DNA from: Alphaproteobacteria bacterium
GTDB taxonomy: Bacteria; Pseudomonadota; Alphaproteobacteria; Caulobacterales; Caulobacteraceae
Length of the DNA stretch: 64,000 nt
Assembly (NCBI GenBank): GCA_025359785.1
Contig: JANYET010000067.1
Coordinates: forward strand, 1-64,000
Reading direction: 5' to 3'
Translations under genes and position numbers: made by a program
Notes under the pieces: model-generated
Told to the model about the DNA's origin: nothing
Seen by the model: only the letters and a program-made list of their open reading frames with translations
Databases searched by the model: none
Shown: one piece after another, positions 9,743 through 16,608 of the stretch
How positions within the stretch are numbered: position 1 is the stretch's first letter
Layout of the letters: every line of letters begins with the position of its first letter

Positions 9743-10477
9743 ATGATCCGCCTTTACGTTCCGCACGATCTCGCCCTGGGCGCCGAACTGGCCCTGGACC
9801 ACGGTCAGACCCACTACCTCGCCTCGGTGATGCGTCAGGGGGTGGGCGACGAGCTGCTGCTGTTCAACGGCCGCGACGGCGAATGGCGCGTGCGGATCGG
9901 CGCGGTCACCAAGCGCGCGGTGGCGGTGAAGGCCGAGGCCATGATCCGGCCGCAAACCATCGGGCCGGATGTCGAGCTGCTGATCGCGCTGGTCAAACGT
10001 GGGCGGCTGGAGACCATCGTCGAGAAAGCCGCGGAGCTTGGCGCGCGGCGCGTGCGCCCGGTGCTGACCGAGCGCACCAACGCCGACCGCGCGCGGGTCG
10101 AGCGGTTGACCGCCATCGCCACCGAGGCCGCCGAGCAGACCGGGCGGCTGGATGTGCCCGAGGTGACCGAGCCCATCAAGCTCGACAAGCTGCTGAAGGC
10201 CTGGGAGCCCGGCCGGCGGCTACTGTTCTGCGACGAGGCCGGCGACGCCAGGCCGATCCCCGAAGCCCTGAAGGGTCAGCCGGTCGGTCCCTGGGCGATC
10301 CTGATCGGGCCGGAGGGCGGTTTTTCCCCGGCCGAACGCGAGCGCCTGCGGGCGCTGGACCATGCCGTCCCGGCCACGCTCGGGCCCCGCATTCTCAGGG
10401 CCGACACCGCCGCGATCAGCGCCCTGACGCTCTGGCAGACCGCGCTCGGCGACTGGACCCGCAACGAGACCCCTTGA
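9743..10477 (+). CDS. rsmE: 16S rRNA m3U1498 methyltransferase RsmE
   Basis: 244-aa SPOUT methyltransferase that N3-methylates U1498 of 16S rRNA. The SAM-binding knot is seen in 'LIGPEGGFSPAER' (about 188-200) and 'LGPRILRADTAAI' (about 214-226), and the N-terminal PUA-like domain in 'HYLASVMRQGVGDELLLFNGRDGEW'. Full family length. It is followed after about 90 bp by gshA on the same strand and may share its transcript. Confidence 0.95.
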   Translation: MIRLYVPHDLALGAELALDHGQTHYLASVMRQGVGDELLLFNGRDGEWRVRIGAVTKRAVAVKAEAMIRPQTIGPDVELLIALVKRGRLETIVEKAAELGARRVRPVLTERTNADRARVERLTAIATEAAEQTGRLDVPEVTEPIKLDKLLKAWEPGRRLLFCDEAGDARPIPEALKGQPVGPWAILIGPEGGFSPAERERLRALDHAVPATLGPRILRADTAAISALTLWQTALGDWTRNETP

Positions 10478-10570
10478 GCTTGGCGAGATTGCGCCCACCT
10501 AGACTCCCAACGTAAAGAGCACGGCCGCGCGGCAAGACGCGGGTCCGGGATGGGTCTGGGGAAGATACCG

Positions 10571-11941
10571 ATGGCTGAGATCGCCGCTGACGACCGTCCC
10601 TTGACGTTCGAGGACCTGGTCGCCTGGTTCGACGAGGGCTCAAAGCCCGCGTCGGCGTGGCGCGTGGGCGCCGAGCATGAGAAGTTCGTCTTCCGCCTGG
10701 GCACGCACGAGCCGGTCCCCTACGAGCCCCCCCATCCTGAGCTAGGCGGCATCAAGGCCCTGCTCGATGGCCTGACCCGCTTCGGCTGGCAGCCGGTGAT
10801 GGAGGCCGGCCATGTGATCGCGCTGGAGCGCGGCAAGGCCAATGTGTCCCTGGAACCCGGCGGTCAGTTCGAGCTGTCCGGTGCGCCGCTGGAGACCATC
10901 CACGACATCTGCGAAGAGACCGGCCAGCACCTGCACGAGGTGAAGATCGTCGCCGACGAGCTCGGCATCGGTTTCCTGGGCCTGGGCTACTCACCCGTCT
11001 GGCGGCGCGACCAGGTGCCGGTGATGCCCAAGGGCCGCTACAAGATCATGCGCGAGTACATGCCCAAGGTCGGCGGCATGGGCCTCGATATGATGTTCCG
11101 CACCTGTACGGTGCAGGCCAACCTGGATTTCGGCTCCGAGGCCGACATGGTGGCGAAGTTCCGCACCAGCCTGGCGCTACAGCCGATCTGTACCGCTCTG
11201 TTCGCCAATTCGCCGTTCAAGGAAGGCAAGCCGTCGGGCTTCCTGTCCGCCCGCGCCAACGTCTGGACCGACACCGACCCGGACCGCACCGGCATGCTGG
11301 ATTTTGTGTTCCAGGATGGCTTCGGCTTCGAGACCTACGCCAGGTACGCCCTCAACGTGCCGATGTATTTCGCCAAGCGCGGCGACCGCTACATCGACCT
11401 GTCCGGCCAGTCCTTCCGCGCCTTCATGGACGGCAAGCTTGCCGACCTGCCGGGCGAGCGGCCGTCCCTCAAGGACTGGGCCGACCACACCACGACGATT
11501 TTCCCGGAAGTCCGCCTGAAGCAGTATCTGGAGATGCGCGGCGCCGACTCCGGCCCCTGGAGCGCGCTCTGCGCCCTGCCGGCGCTGTGGATGGGGATCT
11601 TTTACGATTCCGCCGCGCTCGCCGCCGCCTGGGACCTCTGCAAGCACTGGAAAATCGAGGACCACGAGCGTCTGCGGGCCGATGTCGCCAGGCTGGGCCT
11701 GAAGGCCGAGATCGCCGGCCGCTCGGTGCAGGACGTCGCCAAGGACATGCTGGCCATCGCCCGCGAAGGGCTGAAGCGCCGCAACCGCCTCTCCGGCGGC
11801 ATGGTCGATGAGAGCAACTACCTCAGCCAGCTCGACGAGATCGCCGACAGCGGCGTCACGCAAGCCGAGCGCCTGCTGGAACTCTACCACGGCCCCTGGT
11901 CCGGCGACGCCAGCAAGGTGTTCGAGAGCTTCGCCTACTGA
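10571..11941 (+). CDS. gshA: Glutamate--cysteine ligase (alphaproteobacterial/plant type)
   Basis: First step of glutathione synthesis: ATP-dependent joining of glutamate to cysteine in the cytoplasm. 456 aa from the ATG at 10571, chosen over the track's 10550 because GGGGAAG lies a few bases upstream. Hallmarks of the GCS2 class include 'WRVGAEHEKFVF', 'VSLEPGGQFELSGAPL', 'PKGRYKIMREYMPKVGGMGLDMMFRTCTVQANLDF' and 'RGADSGPWSALCALPALWMG'. The end overlaps the convergent membrane-protein gene by 7 bp. In Caulobacterales rsmE and gshA are commonly neighbours. Confidence 0.95.
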   Translation: MAEIAADDRPLTFEDLVAWFDEGSKPASAWRVGAEHEKFVFRLGTHEPVPYEPPHPELGGIKALLDGLTRFGWQPVMEAGHVIALERGKANVSLEPGGQFELSGAPLETIHDICEETGQHLHEVKIVADELGIGFLGLGYSPVWRRDQVPVMPKGRYKIMREYMPKVGGMGLDMMFRTCTVQANLDFGSEADMVAKFRTSLALQPICTALFANSPFKEGKPSGFLSARANVWTDTDPDRTGMLDFVFQDGFGFETYARYALNVPMYFAKRGDRYIDLSGQSFRAFMDGKLADLPGERPSLKDWADHTTTIFPEVRLKQYLEMRGADSGPWSALCALPALWMGIFYDSAALAAAWDLCKHWKIEDHERLRADVARLGLKAEIAGRSVQDVAKDMLAIAREGLKRRNRLSGGMVDESNYLSQLDEIADSGVTQAERLLELYHGPWSGDASKVFESFAY

Positions 11942-12420
11942 CCGCCGCCCGTGCCTTTTGGCGCCGCGCCCGTGGGGAAGATGGCGCGGGTGATGGTGTA
12001 GATGACCGTGCCCAGCTGGATGGTGGTGGCGCCGAGCAGCGCCATGATCACCTGACCATCGATGATCCGGTCAGCGGGCCGGATGTGTCCGGCCGCAAGC
12101 TGGCTGCAATCCTGCCAGAAGATGAAGCCCAGGCCGATCAGGACCCCCACGTTGGCGATCGCGAACAGCACCATCACCCGGTCGGCGAAATTCTTCCGGA
12201 TCGACAGGTCGCCGATCGCGATCGTATCGGCCGTGGAGCGGAATTCGCGGACTTCGTGATTGAGGCTGACCGGGCTCGGAACAGCGAGGCCGGGCCCGGC
12301 CGGACTTGACGCCAGGGTGTCGAGACTGACGGGCGCGACTGGGCGCGCGACCGGGGGCGCCGCGGATGGGCGCGCGGCCTTGGCCTTCGTGGATCGCCGC
12401 TTGGCGGGAGGCCGCGCCAT
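11935..12420 (-). CDS. Two-helix membrane protein of unknown function
   Basis: 161 aa. A Lys/Ala/Pro-rich basic N-terminus (about 70 residues, likely disordered and cytoplasmic) leads to two membrane helices ('VMVLFAIANVGVLIGLGFIFW' about 83-103 and 'VIMALLGATTIQLGTVIYTI' about 124-143). It begins 4 bp after the stop of the small protein at 12425-12640 on the same strand, so the two are probably an operon. I do not recognise the family. The 3' end overlaps gshA by 7 bp in convergent orientation. Confidence 0.65.
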   Translation of the reverse strand: MARPPAKRRSTKAKAARPSAAPPVARPVAPVSLDTLASSPAGPGLAVPSPVSLNHEVREFRSTADTIAIGDLSIRKNFADRVMVLFAIANVGVLIGLGFIFWQDCSQLAAGHIRPADRIIDGQVIMALLGATTIQLGTVIYTITRAIFPTGAAPKGTGGGQ

Positions 12421-12424
12421 GGGC

Positions 12425-12640
12425 TCAGCCGGCGAGAGAAATCTTCAGCGGCACCCCGTCCTTGTTCACCAGGGTCACGGTCTGGTCCGCTGCGTCGGAA
12501 TTCCGCGCCGCGACCCGCGCCAAGGCGATCGCCTTGCGGATCACCGCGGTATTGCTGGTGACGCCAAAGACACCCTTCAGTTCGTCGATAGCCTCGGCTG
12601 TGCCGGGGTCAACCTGGAAGCTGGTCTGCACGTTAGGCAT
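12425..12640 (-). CDS. Small ribbon-helix-helix-like protein
   Basis: 71 aa from the ATG at 12640, which has CAGGAG 8 nt upstream; the track starts it nine codons earlier. The opening 'MPNVQTSFQVDPGTAEAIDELKGVFGVTSNTAVIRKAIALARVAAR' looks like a short beta strand followed by two helices, as in CopG/Arc-type DNA-binding dimers; the C-terminal tail is beta-like. It directly precedes a membrane-protein gene on the same strand. Function, whether antitoxin-like or autoregulator, is not shown by the sequence. Confidence 0.65.
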   Translation of the reverse strand: MPNVQTSFQVDPGTAEAIDELKGVFGVTSNTAVIRKAIALARVAARNSDAADQTVTLVNKDGVPLKISLAG

Positions 12641-12979
12641 AGGAATACTCCTGAGGTCGAGCAGCATATCGTATCAAAGAGACATGCAATTCAACTGATT
12701 TCACCATGATATATATACGATATTCCCACGCTTTCAATCCCGCGTTGGGTCGGATCGGATGGTCGGCAATCCATACGCGCGAGCAATGCGCGTTTAGGTC
12801 GGCGCGTTTAGGTCGACACGATACCTATTGCCAAGCTTCGAGCAGCCACTTTGCCGCGATAGGTATCGTGTCGCCTCAGTCTCGCAAATCGCCGCGCACA
12901 GCCGGAGCGGTTTCAGAACTCGCAGCAGGTTCGCACTCATACAGTGTAGCTTCGGACCTCGCGCGTCGGAGGAGGGTCC
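12641..12979. other. 339-bp intergenic region with AT-rich segment, tandem repeat and long inverted repeat
   Basis: Separates the RHH-like gene (minus) from the hypothetical gene at 12980 (plus). Left part: unusually AT-rich for this genome, including ATGATATATATACGATAT near 12707-12724, a probable divergent promoter/operator zone. Middle: 14-bp tandem repeat and 15-bp inverted repeat, listed separately. I see no credible ORF on either strand. Confidence 0.6.
12788..12873. repeat. 14-bp tandem duplication overlapping a 15-bp perfect inverted repeat
   Basis: GCGCGTTTAGGTCG occurs twice without a gap (12788-12801, 12802-12815). Overlapping its end, CGACACGATACCTAT (12814-12828) is matched by the exact reverse complement ATAGGTATCGTGTCG (12859-12873) across a 30-nt spacer; a G-T pair and two more pairs extend the stem inward. 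No poly-T follows, so this is unlike a plain terminator. Confidence 0.75.
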
Positions 12980-13516
12980 ATGACACTTTCAGACTTGGCA
13001 TCCATCGGCACTTTCGTCAGCGCCGTCGCCGTCGTTGTTTCGCTGGTCTATCTGGGAAGCCAGATCCGCCAGGCGCGCGTCCATCAGCAGGCCGCGATCC
13101 GCTCCGAGCGAGCGAGCCGTATGGCGGCGATGAACATTGCCGCGCAGGAGCCCTCTATCGCCGTCGCGATCGCGAAAGGCGTCACAGGCTCCGACGACAT
13201 CAGCGGCACGCAATACGCACAGTTTGCGCACTTCTGCCGAGCTTCGTTCTACAACGCCGAGGACACCTACTTTCAGCACAAACTCGGCCTCATCTCGGAA
13301 GAGGCGTTCGCCAGCTTCGTCGCCAGCGTGCAAGGCTGGGCGTCGCGCGCGCCGGGCATGCGCGCCGCCTGGAAGCAGTTTCGCGGACTGTTCGTCAGCG
13401 AGTTCGCCGAGTGGATGGATCGCACGCTCGCACAGGCGCAGGTCGCTCAGCCCATTGACCCCTTCGCCCAGTGGCGGACGCTGGTCGAGGCCGAGAACCG
13501 CGAACCATTGTCGTAG
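12980..13516 (+). CDS. Membrane-anchored hypothetical protein
   Basis: 178 aa. One N-terminal membrane helix (about 7-27, 'IGTFVSAVAVVVSLVYLGSQIR') is followed by a charged helical region. The layout matches a common alphaproteobacterial family of small 'YLGxQIRQ' anchored proteins without assigned function. A strong ribosome site (GGAGGAGGG) precedes the ATG. It is the first gene of a same-strand run with the MDIHKP paralogs. The soluble part would face the cytoplasm if the helix is a signal anchor, but topology is not certain. Confidence 0.7.
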   Translation: MTLSDLASIGTFVSAVAVVVSLVYLGSQIRQARVHQQAAIRSERASRMAAMNIAAQEPSIAVAIAKGVTGSDDISGTQYAQFAHFCRASFYNAEDTYFQHKLGLISEEAFASFVASVQGWASRAPGMRAAWKQFRGLFVSEFAEWMDRTLAQAQVAQPIDPFAQWRTLVEAENREPLS

Positions 13517-13593
13517 CCCGCGCGACGGGCCATCCGGCGCCCATGGCGTGTCACCCCATCCATGGTTAAGCTTCCTCGGCAAACGAGGGCGTC

Positions 13594-14322
13594 ATGGACA
13601 TCCACAAACCCAAGCCGTGGCGCGGGGCCCGCGAGTTCCTGAAGGAGATCGGCACCATCGTGATCGGGGTGCTGATCGCGCTCGGCGGCGAGCAGGCGGT
13701 CGAGTGGCTGCACCACGACGCCGAGCTGCGCGACACCCGCGAGGCCTTGATGAAGGAGATCGCCACGAACGTGCGGCGCGCCGACTTCTCAGCCCGCGAA
13801 GACCGTTGCGTGTTCGGCGCGCTGGATCGGTACGTCGAGCTGGCGCGGGCCGGTCGGCCGAAACCGCCGCTGCCCTGGGTCAACCCGCTCTACACGACCA
13901 CGATCTGGGACGCCTCCCAGAGCGGAGCCGTAACGCGCCTGCCGCTTGAGGAAAAATTCCGCCTCGCGACGTTTTACGACAGCGTACGGGCTCTGCAGGG
14001 GTTGGGCGCGACCCAAAGGGCCCAGATGACCCATGGCGCCCGCTACCTTTCCGTTCCCGATTTGACGCTGGCGGAGGTCCGCGAGGTCGTTATGACCGCC
14101 AGCGAGCAGCAGACGATCTTGCGGGCGAAAATCGCCAACGAGAAGGCGCTGGTTCAGCAGGCGGCGGCATTGGGCGTCCATCCAACGCGCGTCAGCGCGT
14201 CGGCGGAGCAATCGGCCATCAGGGCCTGCGAACTCGCCGGGCTTCCGCCACCGCGCTTCGATCAACCGCTCTCGCCGCCGGCGCCGGACGCATTCACCGC
14301 CGATATCCGGAAGGCCGACTGA
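13594..14322 (+). CDS. MDIHKP-family membrane-anchored hypothetical protein, copy 1
   Basis: 242 aa. The opening MDIHKPKPWRG...REFLKEIGTIVIGVLIALGGEQAVEW has a basic lead-in, one hydrophobic helix (about 22-36) and a conserved E-Q-x-V-E-W segment, shared with the next gene and with a decayed third copy. The remainder is predicted helical with no catalytic motif I can recognise. Similar proteins are frequent, often in multiple copies, in Caulobacterales; their role is unknown. It ends 3 bp before the second copy, so the two are co-transcribed. Confidence 0.75.
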   Translation: MDIHKPKPWRGAREFLKEIGTIVIGVLIALGGEQAVEWLHHDAELRDTREALMKEIATNVRRADFSAREDRCVFGALDRYVELARAGRPKPPLPWVNPLYTTTIWDASQSGAVTRLPLEEKFRLATFYDSVRALQGLGATQRAQMTHGARYLSVPDLTLAEVREVVMTASEQQTILRAKIANEKALVQQAAALGVHPTRVSASAEQSAIRACELAGLPPPRFDQPLSPPAPDAFTADIRKAD

Positions 14323-14325
14323 GCC

Positions 14326-15060
14326 ATGGACATCCACAAGCCCAAGGCCGCACGCAGCTGGCGCGAATTTCTCATCGAGATCGGGACCATCGTCTGCGGC
14401 ATCCTGATCGCACTCGGCCTGGAACAGGTGGTGGAGTGGACGCACTGGCAGGAAAAGGCCCACGAGGCGCGGAGCTCGATCCACAAGGAGCTTACACGGG
14501 CCTATGTGCTTGCCGAGGAACGTATCGCCCAGCGGGATTGCGCCAACGCCTATCTCGATCAGCTTGCCGCCGACGTGGAGTCCTCTCCCGCGGTTTGGAG
14601 GCCGCGTAACACCGCCTGGTGCGGTATCGCCACTCTGTTCCACTATCGCTCTATCGGTGGGCGGCCGTGGCCGACGGAGGTCTGGCGATCCATCGAGGCG
14701 GAAGGCGTCGTGTCCCATTTCGGAGGGGACTACAAAGCCAAAGCGCCGTTCATCTTCAACTTTATCGACTCCATCCACGCCATGGGGGTCGAGGAAATGT
14801 ATCTGGCGCCCGAGCTCGATCCGTTACGCAGACCGCTGGTGCTGACGCCCGACGGTAAACTCAGGCTGCTTTCGACGATCGCCCGACTCCGGCGGCTGAA
14901 CATCAATCTGGCGCTCACCAGCCGACAACTGCAGGTCGAGATCGCGCGGCTCGATCCGCCAGGCGCGACGGAGCTGGAGGCGGACCGGGCCGCCATCCCG
15001 AATTTCCTCTCGCGGGCGGGGGTTATGCTGAATCCTCAGCCGACACCAGCCCCAAGGTGA
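14326..15060 (+). CDS. MDIHKP-family membrane-anchored hypothetical protein, copy 2
   Basis: 244 aa and clearly paralogous to the preceding gene: MDIHKPKAARSWREFLIEIGTIVCGILIALGLEQVVEW at the N-terminus, same length and same helix position. The C-terminal two-thirds have diverged strongly, so the duplication is old or the family's outer part evolves fast. The stop codon overlaps the first codons of a third, truncated copy. No enzyme motif seen. Confidence 0.75.
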   Translation: MDIHKPKAARSWREFLIEIGTIVCGILIALGLEQVVEWTHWQEKAHEARSSIHKELTRAYVLAEERIAQRDCANAYLDQLAADVESSPAVWRPRNTAWCGIATLFHYRSIGGRPWPTEVWRSIEAEGVVSHFGGDYKAKAPFIFNFIDSIHAMGVEEMYLAPELDPLRRPLVLTPDGKLRLLSTIARLRRLNINLALTSRQLQVEIARLDPPGATELEADRAAIPNFLSRAGVMLNPQPTPAPR

Positions 15061-15065
15061 TGAGC

Positions 15066-15281
15066 ATGGACATCCACAAACCGAACGCGCGCTACGGCCG
15101 AGCGCGAGCACGCAGCAAGCTGTCGGTCGATACTCGAACGACGGGCTCGGTGATCCTAGCGCATAACGGCCTTCGGAGCTTTCATCCGCGAACCTACGAG
15201 TCCCAGAGCCCGCGCCCGCGATTTCGACGGCTCGGCCTTGACGCCGAACTCTCCATGTTCTATCTTTGTTCTAAATCATGA
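15066..15281 (+). pseudogene. Decayed third copy of the MDIHKP family
   Basis: An ATG at 15066 begins MDIHKPN, exactly as the two upstream paralogs begin, but the reading frame then loses the conserved IGTIV...LIALG helix and the EQxVEW segment and ends after about 70 residues of Arg-rich sequence. The end of the frame contains a full promoter and LexA box for the next gene, which argues that the tail is not coding. I read this as a 5' remnant of a third tandem copy. The track lists it as 15057..15281. Confidence 0.6.
15238..15271 (+). promoter_or_regulatory. Promoter with overlapping LexA (SOS) box
   Basis: TTGACG (15238-15243), a 17-bp spacer, TATCTT (15261-15266): a good sigma-70-type promoter. 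The LexA box GTTC-TATCTTT-GTTC (15257-15271) covers the -10, as expected for repression. Transcription should start near 15273, only about 5 nt before the ATG at 15278, so the message would be almost leaderless. Confidence 0.78.
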
Positions 15282-15859
15282 CGTCCACTGACCCCCGCAG
15301 CCAACAGCTCTCCGACCTGGCCGATTGCGCCTATCGGCTGGGCCTGGCGTTCGGGGCGGCGGTGGAGGCGGCGCAGGGCACGGACCGGTGGCTGGGCTAT
15401 TTCAACGCCTTCGACCGCTGCTTCTTTGCCGTTCGGGTGGCCACGGCGCTGCAGCTCCGCCTCGGCCGCGCGGCCGCTGAGCCGCGCGAGGCGGCCTCGG
15501 ACCGGGAGGACCTCATCGAGCGGCCCGATCCGCCGGAAACGGACGGCCGCGACGGCGGATACGACGACCGCGACCGCGACCGCGAGACCGAACGCGCCAG
15601 CCTGCCGATCCTGCTGCGCACCCTCGAAGATGTCGCCGCCGACGCCGCGGCCCTGCCGGGCCCGGAGCCGGCGGAACTCCCCACCCTGCGCGAGCTCTTG
15701 TCCCACGCAAAAGCCGAACCAAGCCAAGCCCAGGGCCTGCGCGCCCAGCTGACCGGGTCCGGCGCAGCCGCCGCGCCTTCCGCGCCGACTCGCCCTGCGG
15801 CATCCAATGTCGGCCAGGTGCTGGCGGCCCGCCGCGCCACCGGCCCACCGCGCCGCTGA
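15278..15859 (+). CDS. Uncharacterised protein predicted to be SOS-induced
   Basis: 193 aa. The N-terminal 70 residues look helical and ordered ('LADCAYRLGLAFGAAVEAAQ...FNAFDRCFFAVRVATALQLRLG'), the middle is an acidic Arg/Asp-rich linker ('GYDDRDRDRETER'), and the C-terminus has a helical patch and an Ala/Pro tail. I recognise no known domain, no membrane helix and no signal peptide, so it is probably cytoplasmic. A LexA box lies over its -10, giving direct evidence for DNA-damage control. It may be a checkpoint, repair-accessory or mobile-element-derived protein; nothing in the sequence decides. Confidence 0.75.
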   Translation: MTSTDPRSQQLSDLADCAYRLGLAFGAAVEAAQGTDRWLGYFNAFDRCFFAVRVATALQLRLGRAAAEPREAASDREDLIERPDPPETDGRDGGYDDRDRDRETERASLPILLRTLEDVAADAAALPGPEPAELPTLRELLSHAKAEPSQAQGLRAQLTGSGAAAAPSAPTRPAASNVGQVLAARRATGPPRR

Positions 15860-15879
15860 GCGGGAAGGCCCGCCCCGAT

Positions 15880-15902
15880 CCTCCTCCCCTTGTGGGAGGA
15901 GG
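15880..15902. repeat. CCTCCTCCC / GGGAGGAGG inverted repeat
   Basis: Perfect 9-bp arms with a 5-nt loop, between the convergent SOS-controlled gene and the DUF427 gene. It may act as a bidirectional terminator and belongs to the same dispersed CCTCCC-type family as 868-888. Confidence 0.6.
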
Positions 15903-15915
15903 GCGAGACCTGCTC

Positions 15916-16434
15916 CTACCCCTCCGGCGCGCTGACGTTGGCTGGCCAGTGTTCACGCTGTGACGCGCCAGAGCCCGAGTCGGTGTGCTGCACCACCTCG
16001 TCGACGGTGATCGAAAGGTCCGTGTCGGAGCCGGGGAGGTCTGGCGTCCCGCGCTGGTGGGCCGCCAACTCAGCCGTGTCCACCGCATAGACCTCGATCT
16101 TGTCAGGGTAGAAGGCCAGCCGGTTCTCGATCCCGGCCATGGCCGGGAATGGCTGTTCGTAGCTCCAGACCGCGTTCTCGGCGAACTGGCCGTCCATCAG
16201 CACGGTGAAGTAGCTGGCGTCGCCCTTGTAGGGGCAATGGGTCGAGCGCTCGGTGCGGCGCAGGTAGTCCATGGAGACATCGCCGCGCGGGAAATAGACC
16301 ACCCGCGGATAGCTGGCCTCTTGCAGGATCACCGCGTCGGCGCTGTCGGCGATCACATGGCCGGCGAACCTGGCGCGCCACCGCGTGGCGGCCGGCGCGA
16401 TGGAGATCGGATGGTCGGGGCCGGGCGTCTTCAT
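15916..16434 (-). CDS. DUF427 domain protein
   Basis: 172 aa from the ATG at 16434, chosen over the track's 16470 because GAAGGAGA lies just upstream. It is a DUF427 protein: 'VIADSADAVILQEASYPRVVYFPRGDVSMDYL' followed by 'STHCPYKGDASYFTV' and 'NAVWSYEQPFPAMAGIENRLAFYPDKIEVYAV' carry the family's conserved residues. The fold is a small beta barrel of unknown function, cytoplasmic. It is divergent from the POT transporter with 174 bp between. Confidence 0.85.
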   Translation of the reverse strand: MKTPGPDHPISIAPAATRWRARFAGHVIADSADAVILQEASYPRVVYFPRGDVSMDYLRRTERSTHCPYKGDASYFTVLMDGQFAENAVWSYEQPFPAMAGIENRLAFYPDKIEVYAVDTAELAAHQRGTPDLPGSDTDLSITVDEVVQHTDSGSGASQREHWPANVSAPEG

Positions 16435-16608
16435 CAGGCGGTCTCCTTCGCGGAGCGCAACGCCGGGCAAGGCGTAAGGCTCCCGCCGCCGAGATAGGGA
16501 CTGGGCTTGCTTGTGCTTAGGGGGACCGCGTGATTTTCTGCCTCGAAATCATCACAGCGCGTGCTCAGGGGGGCCGCGCTCTTCCCGTTCAGAGCAAGGT
16601 CGCTGCGC

